Assembly (NCBI GenBank): GCA_964431075.1
Contig: CAYSID010000004.1
Coordinates: forward strand, 1 to 50,822
Length of the DNA: 50,822 nt
Reading direction: 5' to 3'
DNA from: CAYHSW01 sp964431075
Lineage (GTDB): Bacteria; Patescibacteriota; Microgenomatia; JAMCZE01
Made by a program: the position numbers and the translations under genes. Shown in pieces: positions 24,501 through 33,323 of the stretch. The notes beneath the pieces were generated by a model. The model had not been told where the DNA came from, searched no databases, and saw only the letters and a program-made list of their open reading frames with translations. How positions within the stretch are numbered: position 1 is the first letter of the stretch; each line of letters starts with the position of its first letter.

Positions 24501-25628
24501 ATGAAAAAAATTATTGCCGGAGCGGTTTTAGTTTATTTTTTGTTAGCGGCGCTGCTTCTTGGCAGATGGAAACTTAAAAGCCAAAATCCGATTTTTCTGT
24601 CGCCGATCGCCACTTCTTCGCAAAAGCCGCCCGAGAAAGCGGCGGTTGAAAAACCACCCAGATTAGTCTTGGGTTTTTTGCCTTTTTGGACAATGAAAGA
24701 TATAAATCTGTGACCGTTCCAAAACGTGGATATCGTTTATTATTTTTCCTTAACGGTCAAAGCCGACGGCGAATTTGACAGGGCCGACCCCGGCTGGTCG
24801 CGGCTCAAAGACTTTTCCAAAATCGGAAAAAAACAGGGTTTAACCATTAGCTGTATGAAGCAAGAGGATATTCTCTCCGTCGTCAACAACCCCGCTAAAC
24901 GCCAAAAAGTTGTTAACAACACTTTGGAAATTATGAATAAGTACGGCCTCACGGAGTTAAATCTTGATTTTGAATACGCCGGAACTCCACCGGCCAGTTT
25001 AACTAAAAACTACACTTCGTTCGTAAGGGAGTTTAAGGGCCGCCTGCCGGCGGCGGCTACTCTGTCGGTGGCCACCTTTGCCGACGCCGTTTGGAAAATA
25101 AGAATGTACGATATCCCCGAAATTGCCAAATTTGCCGATTTTATTATTGTCATGGCCTACGATTTTACCCGGCCCTCTTCGACAATTTCCGGTCCAGTAG
25201 CACCGCTGTTTGGCAAGGAAAAATTCGAATACGACGTTTACTCCGCCATTACCGGCTATATCAAAACCGCTCCGCCAGAAAAAATTGTTTTGGGGATACC
25301 GTTCTACGGCTACGAGTGGGTCACCGTAGACAATCAACCCTACGCCTTTACCCTTGGCCAATCGGGGGCTTTATCTACCATCAAACGAACCACCGAGACC
25401 ATCAAAAAAACCGCGGCGCCGGTAATGTTTGACCGTCTTTCGCAAACCCCCTGGCTGGCCTATCAAGACCAAGGACGCTGGAAACAGGTTTGGTTTGAAA
25501 ACGAACGCTCCCTCGGCCTCAAACTAGATTTGGTAAACCAAGCCGAGCTCGCCGGCCTCGCCATCTGGGCGCTGGGGTACGAAGGAAATAATCCCAGTCT
25601 GTGGGAGGCTATCAGGGCAAAACTTTAA
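24501..25628 (+). CDS. GH18-like glycosidase, interrupted by an in-frame TGA
   Basis: The frame from the ATG at 24501 (TACAAT exactly 6 nt upstream) to 25628 is open over 375 codons except for one TGA at 24711-24713. It encodes a membrane anchor (IIAGAVLVYFLLAALLLG), a linker, VLGFLPFWTMKDINL, the TGA, then VDIVYYFSLTVKADG onward. The barrel carries LNLDFEY, the DxE catalytic pattern of GH18 chitinase/spore-type hydrolases, plus IIVMAYDF and GLAIWALGYEG. It may trim peptidoglycan or another beta-linked glycan, consistent with the flanking PBPs. TGG would fit at the interruption. A start at 24726 would lose the anchor and first barrel strand, so that part would not fold alone. Confidence 0.75.
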
Positions 25629-25736
25629 AAACCCAAGGGCGATGGTTCCCAAATTTGGCAACACCGTTGACAGACTTGACGGACGACGGCCGGTTTTCTC
25701 TCTAGAAAAGCATGGCCATTTCATTATAATACCGTT

Positions 25737-27755
25737 ATGTTCAAAGGGGGGCAGCTTTTGACTTATCCCGCCGACTTTTTTCGCTTTTTCGGCCGGCCGG
25801 TTTTGTTTTTTATCAAGATTATTCTTTATACAGTTAATCTTTTTTTGTCCAATTTGTTTCATTTGATTGAGGGGATCGTCAATACAATTATTTGGTTTGC
25901 TAAATTAATTAAATTACCAAAAATCAATAAACCCAATATTCCAATCCCCGATTTCCATTTCTCAATTCTCAATTCTCCATTCTCAATTTTTATTATTGGG
26001 TTTATTTCTTGTTTCATATTTATCTTTATCCCGTATGAAATCACCGGTTTTCTCAGACAGCTGCCTAATCCCCGAAGCATTCAAAACGGCAACTATCCGG
26101 TAACCACCAAAATTTATGACCGGAACCGTGTTTTGCTTTACGAAATCTACACCGGCGAAAACCGGACGCCGGTTAAGCTTTCACAGCTGCCGTCGTATGT
26201 GGTTGACGCCCACCTGGCCGCTGAGGACAGAAATTTTTACCAGCATATGGGGTTTGACCCGTTGGCCATCACCCGGGCAGCCGTCGCCAACTTCCAAGGT
26301 AAACCGGTCCAGGGCGGTTCCACCATTACCCAGCAACTGGTTAAGTTTTCCCTGCTTACTCCTGAGCGAACGATTCTTCGTAAAATCAAAGAGGTGATTT
26401 TGGCTTTTTGGACCGAGATTGTGTATTCAAAGCAGGAAATTCTGGAAATGTACCTAAATAATATCCCTTATGGCGGTTCGGCTTACGGAATTGAAGCTGC
26501 GGCCAAAACCTATTTCGGCAAATCGGCCAAGAACCTAAGTTTGGCGGAGGCGTCTCTGCTGGCCGGGCTGCCTTCGGCGCCCTCAATCTATTCCCCCTTC
26601 GGCGTCCACCCGGAGCTGGCAAGAGAAAGACAGTTCGTTGTTTTAAAAGCCATGGGAAAAGAAAACGCGGCCGAGGAAAAATTAAATTTTATTTCCCCCG
26701 CAACGCAGATAAAAGCTCCCCATTTTGTCATGTATGTTAAAGATCTACTGGTGGCCGAATACGGGATTAAAACCGTGGAACAGGGCGGACTGGAAATCAT
26801 AACTACTCTGGATTATGAGTTACAAAAAAAGGTTCAGGCTATGGTTTCGGCCGGCGTTGAGAAACAAAGATCCTTAAACGTTGGCAACGGGGCGGCGGTG
26901 GTAACCAACCCCGCCAACGGAGAAATTCTGGCCATGGTGGGATCAAAGGATTACTTCAACACCAAAGACGACGGCAATGTCAACGTCACCCTCGCCCAAA
27001 GAAGTCCGGGTTCGTCGATTAAAGTGGTTACTTACGCTGCGGTTTTGGAAAAAGGAATCGCTACTCCGTCAGCTATAATTGACGACGCCCCGGTCAATTT
27101 CATTATTCCCGGCCAGCCGGTTTATTCCCCCAAAAATTATGACAATAAATGGCACGGCAAAGTAACGTTACGAACCGCTCTTGGCTCTTCCTACAATGTT
27201 CCGGCGGTAAAATTATTATCCAAACTTGGGGTGGCTAATTTAATTGACTTTGGGCGAAAAATGGGGATTAAAACCTGGGAAGATGAATCAAGATTTGGGC
27301 TATCATTAACTCTGGGCGGCGGCGAGGTGACAATGTTAGACATGGCCGAGGTTTATGGCACATTGGCTAATAACGGAGCCCGCCTTGATTTAAACCCAAT
27401 TATTTCCATTAAGAATTATAAAGGGCAGCAACTGGAAGCAGATAGGTCTACAGGCAGACAGGTTATTAGTAATAAGACGGCACAAATAATGACGGATATT
27501 TTATCAGACAACACGGCGAGAGCCCCAGCGTTTGGCACAAATTCACCCTTAGTCATCCCCAATAAAAAAGTGGCCGTTAAAACCGGAACAGCGGAAACCA
27601 AACGGGACAACTGGACGATCGGGTACACACCCGATTATGTGGTGGCGGTTTGGGTTGGCAACAATAACAATTCCCCGATGTCCCCCCACTTGGAATCCGG
27701 CAGTACCGGCGCCGCCGCCATCTGGCATGAAATAATGGTTGATGTGTTAAAATAG
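25737..27755 (+). CDS. Class A penicillin-binding protein
   Basis: A 672-residue bifunctional PBP with an unusually long hydrophobic N-terminus: an amphipathic/hydrophobic segment at residues 10-55, a micro-repeat linker and a second helix (IFIIGFISCFIFIFI). Glycosyltransferase motifs AEDRNFYQHMG, GGSTITQQL and LEMYLNNIPYGGSAYG, and transpeptidase motifs SPGSSIK (SxxK), SSYN (SxN) and VKTGTAETKRDNWT are intact. TATAAT ends exactly 6 nt before the ATG. Micro-repeats lie in frame at 25934-25990 and 27441-27463. The GH18-like gene lies just upstream. Confidence 0.92.
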   Translation: MFKGGQLLTYPADFFRFFGRPVLFFIKIILYTVNLFLSNLFHLIEGIVNTIIWFAKLIKLPKINKPNIPIPDFHFSILNSPFSIFIIGFISCFIFIFIPYEITGFLRQLPNPRSIQNGNYPVTTKIYDRNRVLLYEIYTGENRTPVKLSQLPSYVVDAHLAAEDRNFYQHMGFDPLAITRAAVANFQGKPVQGGSTITQQLVKFSLLTPERTILRKIKEVILAFWTEIVYSKQEILEMYLNNIPYGGSAYGIEAAAKTYFGKSAKNLSLAEASLLAGLPSAPSIYSPFGVHPELARERQFVVLKAMGKENAAEEKLNFISPATQIKAPHFVMYVKDLLVAEYGIKTVEQGGLEIITTLDYELQKKVQAMVSAGVEKQRSLNVGNGAAVVTNPANGEILAMVGSKDYFNTKDDGNVNVTLAQRSPGSSIKVVTYAAVLEKGIATPSAIIDDAPVNFIIPGQPVYSPKNYDNKWHGKVTLRTALGSSYNVPAVKLLSKLGVANLIDFGRKMGIKTWEDESRFGLSLTLGGGEVTMLDMAEVYGTLANNGARLDLNPIISIKNYKGQQLEADRSTGRQVISNKTAQIMTDILSDNTARAPAFGTNSPLVIPNKKVAVKTGTAETKRDNWTIGYTPDYVVAVWVGNNNNSPMSPHLESGSTGAAAIWHEIMVDVLK

Positions 27756-27790
27756 CTTGGCGGTTTGATCCGCTGTAGCCTTGACGAAGG

Positions 27791-27861
27791 CGGAGAGTGG
27801 CGTAGTGGTAGCGCGCCAGGCTGGGGGTCTGGCGGTTCGAGTCCGATTCTCGACTCTCCGA
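27791..27861 (+). tRNA. tRNA-Pro (anticodon GGG)
   Basis: Cloverleaf: acceptor CGGAGAG/CTCTCCG (7 bp), D arm GCGT-AGTGGTA-GCGC, anticodon stem CCAGG/TCTGG with loop CTGGGGG (anticodon GGG), 4-nt variable region and T stem TCGAG/CTCGA with loop TCCGATT. C1-G72 fits tRNA-Pro. Position 55 reads C instead of the near-invariant T, and CCA is not encoded. A REP-transposase relic begins directly downstream. Confidence 0.88.
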
Positions 27862-27875
27862 ATTGAAGTTGTTGA

Positions 27876-28100
27876 TAAATTCCACAACAAATACCGGGTT
27901 CCGTCAGCACGTTTGCCCGATTTTAATTATTCTTCCGAAGAAGTTATTTTGGGGAAATTAAAAACAATCAGATACAATTTCCGTTTAGAATTTTAGACGA
28001 ATTTATTGTCACGCCCAACCACATTCACGGGATATCGACAATAAACCATAAAGACACGCTGGAGGCGCCCAGATTGGGCGTCTCTACACGAATTTTATTG
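27876..28100 (+). pseudogene. REP-associated tyrosine transposase (Y1/HUH) relic
   Basis: The stretch after tRNA-Pro reads NKYRVPSARLPDFNYSSE, the usual N-terminus of REP-associated transposases. After a large internal deletion and one frame change it reads ILDEFIVTPNHIHGI (HIH at 28020-28028), the hallmark HUH metal-binding motif, then RLGVST, also typical. The catalytic Tyr region is absent. The segment GAGGCGCCCA-GAT-TGGGCGTCTC (28062-28084) forms a 10-bp hairpin. This is a dead mobile element and runs into the convergent giant gene. Confidence 0.7.
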
Positions 28101-31100
28101 TGTTTGAAAAACATCAGGGGCGATTCCCCCGCCCCCGGATGGAATCAGGGGGCCGGGATTGTCATTTTCCGTTGGCGTTAAACCATCAGGATTTGTTGGA
28201 TTTCCCCCTCGGGGGTCCTTTTTGGGCGGACAGACAACTTGAATTCTCGTTTTATATTTATCATCCCCTCTTAATAAATCCGTAATATTATGTTTTTCGC
28301 CGTCTTGCCCTGGTTTTCCGTTCTCAATTCCATTATCAAACCATGAGCCGCCAATGTTTTCCTGGGCCGCCCCATAACCCGTCAACTGCCAATGGCACAT
28401 TGTAACAAAATTTGGGGGAAGATCTTTTCCGTCAGAAAGTTTGCCGGTAATAAACCAGTCCATCGTCTCTTTGGTAAAATCGGCTTGTTTTTGCAAATCA
28501 TACCCCACAGTTGATTCTTTAAACCCGCTTTCCCCCGAAATTACGGGGGTATTAGAAATTCCCTCTTCGTCCAACGTTTTTTGGATATCATATAATTGTC
28601 CAAGAATGCTGTATTCATTGGTACTACCCGGAGTTCTTCCGTCAGCCGAATAAAGATGGGGAATAACCACAATTCGATCCAAAAGTTTTTGCCCCCCTTT
28701 AGCCCGCAAGGCCTCAATCGCCATTTTAAGTTCTGCTCCGTCCATAATTTGGATTCCCGGTAACCCCCCGGCTTTATAAATTTCGGCGGCAGCGTTAGTT
28801 AAGTTATTTAACCATAAGCCCTCGTCCACTCCTTTACCCCCCCACTCGTGTTCGTTTAACGGCTCATTATAAATTTGAATAATGGGGTTTTTATAGCCCA
28901 TATCAACTAGCAATTTAGTGTCGCGCGCCCAACCGCTATTAGCTTGATAGTTCTGGTGCGGACTAAGGAGGGGTCTCCATATTGGTTGAATGCCGGAACC
29001 CTTAAACGCCGTTGCGTATTTTTTTAACTCATTTTCGTCCGCTCCATACGGAACAAGAGCCCATTTGATATTCATCTGCTTCATTTTTTCGATAAGATCG
29101 TTTATTTTGATTTCACTTAGCCGACCATTGGACGCAAAGTGAACACACCTGCCGTTATCGTCCGGCGGGCCGCTAACTAATATGTCACAAGCGTCAACTT
29201 CCGGCAAATCGGGAAGATCGGCGCGGGAAATTCCTCCAAGGGCGCTCGTCCCCCCCGGCGCGGTGCCGCAGATTATGGATTTTGGGCCAAAACCGGCCGG
29301 ATTTAATACCTGTTCCGAAAAATACTTAGTCGCATTGCAAACCCCGCCGAGACGATAAAATAATAAATTTTGCCCTGCTTGGGACATAACAACGTCTGAT
29401 ATCCCTTTTTTAAAAGGTTCTACCCCTTCGGAAAGAATAAAATTCATAGTGAAAGAATAATTTACTTTTGAAGCCGCCGGAACCGGCCGATAGTTGCCAT
29501 AATTATCAAAAACTTTTTTATAATCCGGGTTCTGCGCCCCCGCCGTATTGGCAAGGTCATAGGTATCGCTTACGGCTTTAGTTAAATCCAGGAAGGCGGG
29601 TTTAAGCATAGTAAAAATTCCCGCCGGCAAAGGATTTTGGTTCAAATTTTGGTCATTTAAGACCTGATAATAGTTTTGGCAGTAGGTTTTGCACAGATAC
29701 TCCTCTTGATATTGGTTATAACATTCGCCGTAACAGTTAGCGGCCATATTTTCCCACAGGCTCCAGCCATAGGGATAAACATTGTAGACAGCTCCTTCCC
29801 GATCGTGCACCCGAACACACTGGAAAGGTTCGCAAATTCCCTTATCCTTATTACATCCCCACGCGCCCTCGGCCCCCCACCCGGGACAACCTCCATTGAT
29901 CGAACACGAAGGGCCAGGTTCTTTTTGCTTAATAAATTGACAATCTGCCGGCAAGATATTTTTTTCTGTGTATTTTTTCCACTCATCCTTCTTAAAAACT
30001 AATTTAACCGGGTTTTTCTTACCTGCCGGGGTCCAATCATAGCCAAAAACCATGTGGCCGCCGTTTCTGCCGCCGGGGAGGCCGACCCATCTTGTTTCCG
30101 GCGGACCATATTGAACCGAGGGATAATATTTTGGAGTGCAAGTTGGGCTTTCGCAACAAGCCGCCGCCGGATCACACCCCGCCTGTCCCCCGCCTCCTGA
30201 AATCATTATTTGTTCCGTTGGTAATCTCAATGATCTTGCTTTACGTGGAGAAAGATGTTGATCATCTGCCCTCAATCTTAACGGTCCGTTTATTATCCAA
30301 TCCTTCATTTCTTCGTATGTCGAAAACTTCGGAAGTATTTTTGGTAAATAATCGGGAAGAAATCTTACATCTGGGCAAACGCTTCCATCCTTACTACACT
30401 CTGAAATATAAAAAGTATTGATTTCTCCGTTCCCCCCAGCGTCTTTATCCTGATATATTTGCAAGTGGTGAACTAAGCCGGGGAATCTTTTTTTACCACA
30501 ATCGGTCCTGCTTACGACCACAACATATCCTGGGGAGTCGGGAATAGCCTCTACGTCCATCGCAAAGACATCACCACAATCAACCGCATAAGCCGGGGAA
30601 ATTACCTCTCTTAATTTAGTAAATAAATTTTCAAACCAACTAATTATGGAGTTGTTTTGTTTTTTAACTTTTTCCTGGGGAATAAATATTGTTTCCTCCC
30701 CCGCTTCAGCTTGGGAAATAAATTGGTCGGCGGGGGGAATTTGTTCGGAGGCATCGGCCATTTCCACAGCTCTGTTTAATGTTTTGTACGGCTCGCGCAG
30801 TTGCGGCGCCCGTTTGTAATAAACCTCCTGGGCTTCTGCCGGAGAAGTCAGCTGGAAAAGCTGATTGGCCGCCAACCCCAATCTCATTGAATCCGGATAG
30901 GGAATCATCAATGATTGGTCCTGATAAGTCCGATCGCCGCACAAATCGACCTTGATCTGCCCTCTGGCCGCTTCATTGGGAAACAAGCCGACCCGAGACA
31001 GAAAATCACGATAAGTTGTCTCCCCGATGGTATTAGTTAACCAGCCGGCAAATTTCTCCCGATAATCGGTCATAAGAGCCGGGTTTTGCTTCAACTGATC

Positions 31101-32546
31101 CCGGCTCGGTTTTTCCGGCGGAGTAATCAAACTTACCAGCTTGATGCCGTCAACTAAAAAATCCTTGTACATTGTCGCCGCCCCCCGGCGTTGGATATAC
31201 CGGACAAACTCCGCTTTTAGTTCCAGTTGGGTTTCTTCGGGCAGCAGCCGGCCTAAAACCCCTTGCCGGCGCCAGAACTCCTTGTTTGCTTCCAAGTCCC
31301 CCGCCTCCACCCGAACCATTAAGTCGTCGAATTTTTCCCGGGATAAATATTCTGACGACAGCGTCCCCGCAAGGTAGCGGACGAGATAGCCGGCAAAGGG
31401 CAGCTCAATATCTCTTATGGACATCTCCCCGACCCACTCATGCTCCTTTTCGCACAGGTCTTTGGGGTTAAACAGATCATAGGGCGCATACTCCGTAAAA
31501 ACTGCCGAATCTGACCGCGTCTGCCCGCAAGCAATCCCCTGAACTCCAACGCCGTAGGTTAAAGTCCGGTCCTCCATCTGTTTTTCCGATGGTTTCCCTT
31601 GGCCAGGAACATAGGTAGGAACAGTTCTGTATGCCACCTGAGAAAATTTTAACCCGCAGTTGCCCGGACAAGTCACTTTGGCTTCATCCACCCCAAACCC
31701 CTCATTGGGCGATTCACAATAAATTCGGCTTATTGTTCTTTTTTCTTCAAGACTAACTTCAGATTTTCTGATCAATAATTGTTTGTTGCTTGGTTTATTC
31801 AGCGGATTTTGCCACCAATCTTTAATTATTCTTAGATCCATAAACGATCCCGAGTCGCGCATGGCCACCAGCAGTTCTCCTGCCGTCAAACCTAATTGTT
31901 GTCCCGCTCCCAGCCAAACAAGTTTTCCGTCTGCCCGAGCCTGATCGTAAGCCATCAAAATTGACGGATCTACGGAAAAATTTTCCAGATGAATCATGTA
32001 ATACCCCCTATCATCCCCAAGAAAATCGGATGGGGTATATTTAATAACAGCGCTGTCTTTTGTGGCGTACATCAAGACCGCCTGATAACCATCGCCAATA
32101 TCATAATTCGCCTGGGGAACTAAGACTGGCACTCCAGATGGTTGGTTAAAACCAACCATTGTCGCCCCTAAGTTAGTTACTCCGCCATCAGACTGCATGG
32201 GGGCGCCTCTTGTTTTGGTATCCCAATTCCAATCATTTACTTGATAAATATTAGAAATTGACACATTAGTTTGTGTTCCATTTGGAAAAAGCGAGTAAAT
32301 TCTTGGGGCGTTAGGATCTGTCGGGCCGCCAACATTTTGCAAACTGGTATCTCCTCTTGTGACTTTTTGCCAACCCCTAATTTTAAGATTTATATCTGGA
32401 TTATTGGCTGGATTTGTTCCCCGCTCTCCGTTACAACTGCTAAAATCTGGCGGTTTAGAATCTGGCGTACACGCGGCGAGACTCTTATTGGGAAATAAAA
32501 AAAACAGGATTAAAAAGACACCGAGAAAAACCAACTTCTTGGCCAT
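28095..32546 (-). CDS. Giant secreted protein with C-terminal glycoside hydrolase-like (clan A) domain
   Basis: A 1483-residue secreted protein. After the ATG at 32546 comes a signal peptide (KKLVFLGVFLILFFLFP...SLAA) and a long Cys-containing region without recognised domains, including a helix-rich part (about residues 400-650) and Pro/Gly/Cys-rich stretches. From about residue 1100 a TIM-barrel-like region carries IQIYNEPLNEHEW (acid/base Glu in the Asn-Glu-Pro motif, about 1227) and PVISGESGFKES (nucleophile Glu, about 1340), the layout of GH-A clan glycosidases such as GH5. The tail is Gly/Pro-rich. A role in binding or cutting host-surface glycans is plausible but inferred. TACCAT ends exactly 6 nt before the ATG, in an element shared with the divergent gene. 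Confidence 0.75.
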   Translation of the reverse strand: MAKKLVFLGVFLILFFLFPNKSLAACTPDSKPPDFSSCNGERGTNPANNPDINLKIRGWQKVTRGDTSLQNVGGPTDPNAPRIYSLFPNGTQTNVSISNIYQVNDWNWDTKTRGAPMQSDGGVTNLGATMVGFNQPSGVPVLVPQANYDIGDGYQAVLMYATKDSAVIKYTPSDFLGDDRGYYMIHLENFSVDPSILMAYDQARADGKLVWLGAGQQLGLTAGELLVAMRDSGSFMDLRIIKDWWQNPLNKPSNKQLLIRKSEVSLEEKRTISRIYCESPNEGFGVDEAKVTCPGNCGLKFSQVAYRTVPTYVPGQGKPSEKQMEDRTLTYGVGVQGIACGQTRSDSAVFTEYAPYDLFNPKDLCEKEHEWVGEMSIRDIELPFAGYLVRYLAGTLSSEYLSREKFDDLMVRVEAGDLEANKEFWRRQGVLGRLLPEETQLELKAEFVRYIQRRGAATMYKDFLVDGIKLVSLITPPEKPSRDQLKQNPALMTDYREKFAGWLTNTIGETTYRDFLSRVGLFPNEAARGQIKVDLCGDRTYQDQSLMIPYPDSMRLGLAANQLFQLTSPAEAQEVYYKRAPQLREPYKTLNRAVEMADASEQIPPADQFISQAEAGEETIFIPQEKVKKQNNSIISWFENLFTKLREVISPAYAVDCGDVFAMDVEAIPDSPGYVVVVSRTDCGKKRFPGLVHHLQIYQDKDAGGNGEINTFYISECSKDGSVCPDVRFLPDYLPKILPKFSTYEEMKDWIINGPLRLRADDQHLSPRKARSLRLPTEQIMISGGGGQAGCDPAAACCESPTCTPKYYPSVQYGPPETRWVGLPGGRNGGHMVFGYDWTPAGKKNPVKLVFKKDEWKKYTEKNILPADCQFIKQKEPGPSCSINGGCPGWGAEGAWGCNKDKGICEPFQCVRVHDREGAVYNVYPYGWSLWENMAANCYGECYNQYQEEYLCKTYCQNYYQVLNDQNLNQNPLPAGIFTMLKPAFLDLTKAVSDTYDLANTAGAQNPDYKKVFDNYGNYRPVPAASKVNYSFTMNFILSEGVEPFKKGISDVVMSQAGQNLLFYRLGGVCNATKYFSEQVLNPAGFGPKSIICGTAPGGTSALGGISRADLPDLPEVDACDILVSGPPDDNGRCVHFASNGRLSEIKINDLIEKMKQMNIKWALVPYGADENELKKYATAFKGSGIQPIWRPLLSPHQNYQANSGWARDTKLLVDMGYKNPIIQIYNEPLNEHEWGGKGVDEGLWLNNLTNAAAEIYKAGGLPGIQIMDGAELKMAIEALRAKGGQKLLDRIVVIPHLYSADGRTPGSTNEYSILGQLYDIQKTLDEEGISNTPVISGESGFKESTVGYDLQKQADFTKETMDWFITGKLSDGKDLPPNFVTMCHWQLTGYGAAQENIGGSWFDNGIENGKPGQDGEKHNITDLLRGDDKYKTRIQVVCPPKKDPRGGNPTNPDGLTPTENDNPGPLIPSGGGGIAPDVFQTQ

Positions 32547-32552
32547 AAAAAT

Positions 32553-32562
32553 ATGGTACCAT
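32553..32562. promoter_or_regulatory. Symmetric shared -10 of two divergent leaderless genes
   Basis: ATGGTACCAT is a perfect palindrome. Read on either strand it gives TACCAT, and each copy is followed by exactly 6 nt and then the ATG (32569 plus, 32546 minus). One 10-bp element therefore serves as the -10 in both directions. Confidence 0.6.
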
Positions 32563-32568
32563 AAATTC

Positions 32569-32751
32569 ATGGCTAAAACTATCATTTTTAAATCGGAATT
32601 GCGGGTGCTTTCAGAAATTGGAATAACTGCCGGTCAAGTTACTTTTGGATCAGCCTTTTTGACTCTTTTTTCGCTTGACAAAGACAATTCCCTTCTGCTA
32701 CTCTTGTCGCTGTTGCTGACTGTTTTGCTTGGGGAAGCAGTTTTTATTTAG
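32569..32751 (+). CDS. 60-aa two-helix membrane microprotein
   Basis: A short protein, MAKTIIFKSELRVL at the N-terminus, then two hydrophobic segments (GITAGQVTFGSAFLTLF and NSLLLLLSLLLTVLLGEAVF). The start at 32569 is set by the shared -10 element 6 nt upstream. It is followed by a 40-aa single-helix ORF. The pair resembles 8433-8639 plus 8315-8440. Function unknown. Confidence 0.5.
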   Translation: MAKTIIFKSELRVLSEIGITAGQVTFGSAFLTLFSLDKDNSLLLLLSLLLTVLLGEAVFI

Positions 32752-32767
32752 CAAAAAAATATAAACT

Positions 32768-32890
32768 ATGATCGAAACAAATTCTTTATTTTATTTATTT
32801 CTCTTTTTTGTAACTTTCGCCGTAATATACGGCAGCATAATTTTGTATATTACTATCAAAGACCGTCCTCAAAGAAAAGCTTCCCGCTGA
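32768..32890 (+). CDS. 40-aa single-pass membrane microprotein
   Basis: The ORF encodes MIETNSLFYLFLFFVTFAV, continues as a single hydrophobic helix and ends in a basic tail (KDRPQRKASR). It lies 16 nt after the 60-aa membrane protein and before tRNA-Ile. Its plan and its MI(E/D) start and basic end match the 41-aa ORF at 8315-8440. Function unknown. Confidence 0.45.
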   Translation: MIETNSLFYLFLFFVTFAVIYGSIILYITIKDRPQRKASR

Positions 32891-32901
32891 ATTTGATTTT
32901 T

Positions 32902-32910
32902 TGATATAAT
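32902..32910 (+). promoter_or_regulatory. Extended -10 promoter of tRNA-Ile(UAU)
   Basis: TGATATAAT is an extended -10 (TGnTATAAT) ending 9 nt before the first base of the tRNA. No convincing -35 is visible, as expected for extended -10 promoters. Confidence 0.55.
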
Positions 32911-32919
32911 CCTAAAAGC

Positions 32920-32991
32920 GGATCCGTAGCTCAACGGTAGAGCAAATGTCTTATACACATTATGTTACAGGTTCGAGCCCTGTCGGATCCA
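32920..32991 (+). tRNA. tRNA-Ile (anticodon UAU)
   Basis: Cloverleaf: acceptor GGATCCG/CGGATCC, D arm GCTC-AACGGTA-GAGC, anticodon stem AATGT/ACATT with loop CTTATAC (anticodon TAT), variable ATGTT, T arm ACAGG-TTCGAGC-CCTGT, discriminator A, CCA not encoded. All stems are perfect. UAU reads the AUA codon directly. Most bacteria instead use a CAU tRNA modified to lysidine by TilS, so this is a rare type. Confidence 0.9.
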
Positions 32992-32999
32992 CCCTTCGA

Positions 33000-33323
33000 C
33001 TAACCTAGAGCTTTTTGAATCGCCACAAGGGGAAGCGTTGCACATTTCTCTCTTGCCGGAGTCAGCTCAAACCCTAATATTTTTTTTAAATCTTTTTCTT
33101 TAAGTTTTTTTAATTTTTCTAATTTTAGTTCTGATAATATCGATGCCGAGGCTGTTGCCACGGCACAACCTTCAATTTCATATTTGACCTTATTATTTTT
33201 AAAATAAACGGTTATAGTGTCGCCACAAGAGGTATTAATTTCTGTTGCCGTTTTAGCCCGGGAAATTTTCCCCACATTTCGCGGGTTCTTAGCGTGATCA
33301 AGTAAAATGTCTGAGTAAAGCAT
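33000..33323 (-). CDS. sufU: SufU/IscU-type iron-sulfur scaffold protein
   Basis: A 107-residue NifU-N fold protein with the three cluster/zinc cysteines in NTSCGDTITV, EGCAVATASAS and EKCATLPL, as in SufU. It receives sulfur from SufS and helps build Fe-S clusters. The ATG at 33323 (MLYSDILLDHAKNPRNVG) lies 26 nt inside the sufS end; upstream codons are sufS in another frame. It is the last gene of the suf operon and slightly shorter than the usual 130-150 residues. Confidence 0.9.
   Translation of the reverse strand: MLYSDILLDHAKNPRNVGKISRAKTATEINTSCGDTITVYFKNNKVKYEIEGCAVATASASILSELKLEKLKKLKEKDLKKILGFELTPAREKCATLPLVAIQKALG

Noticed and set aside
10415..24713. Alternative genetic code with UGA as Gly or Trp
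   Set aside because: UGA ends well-defined overlapping genes (2070, 8433, 15192, 37663, 49725), so only isolated in-frame cases remain.
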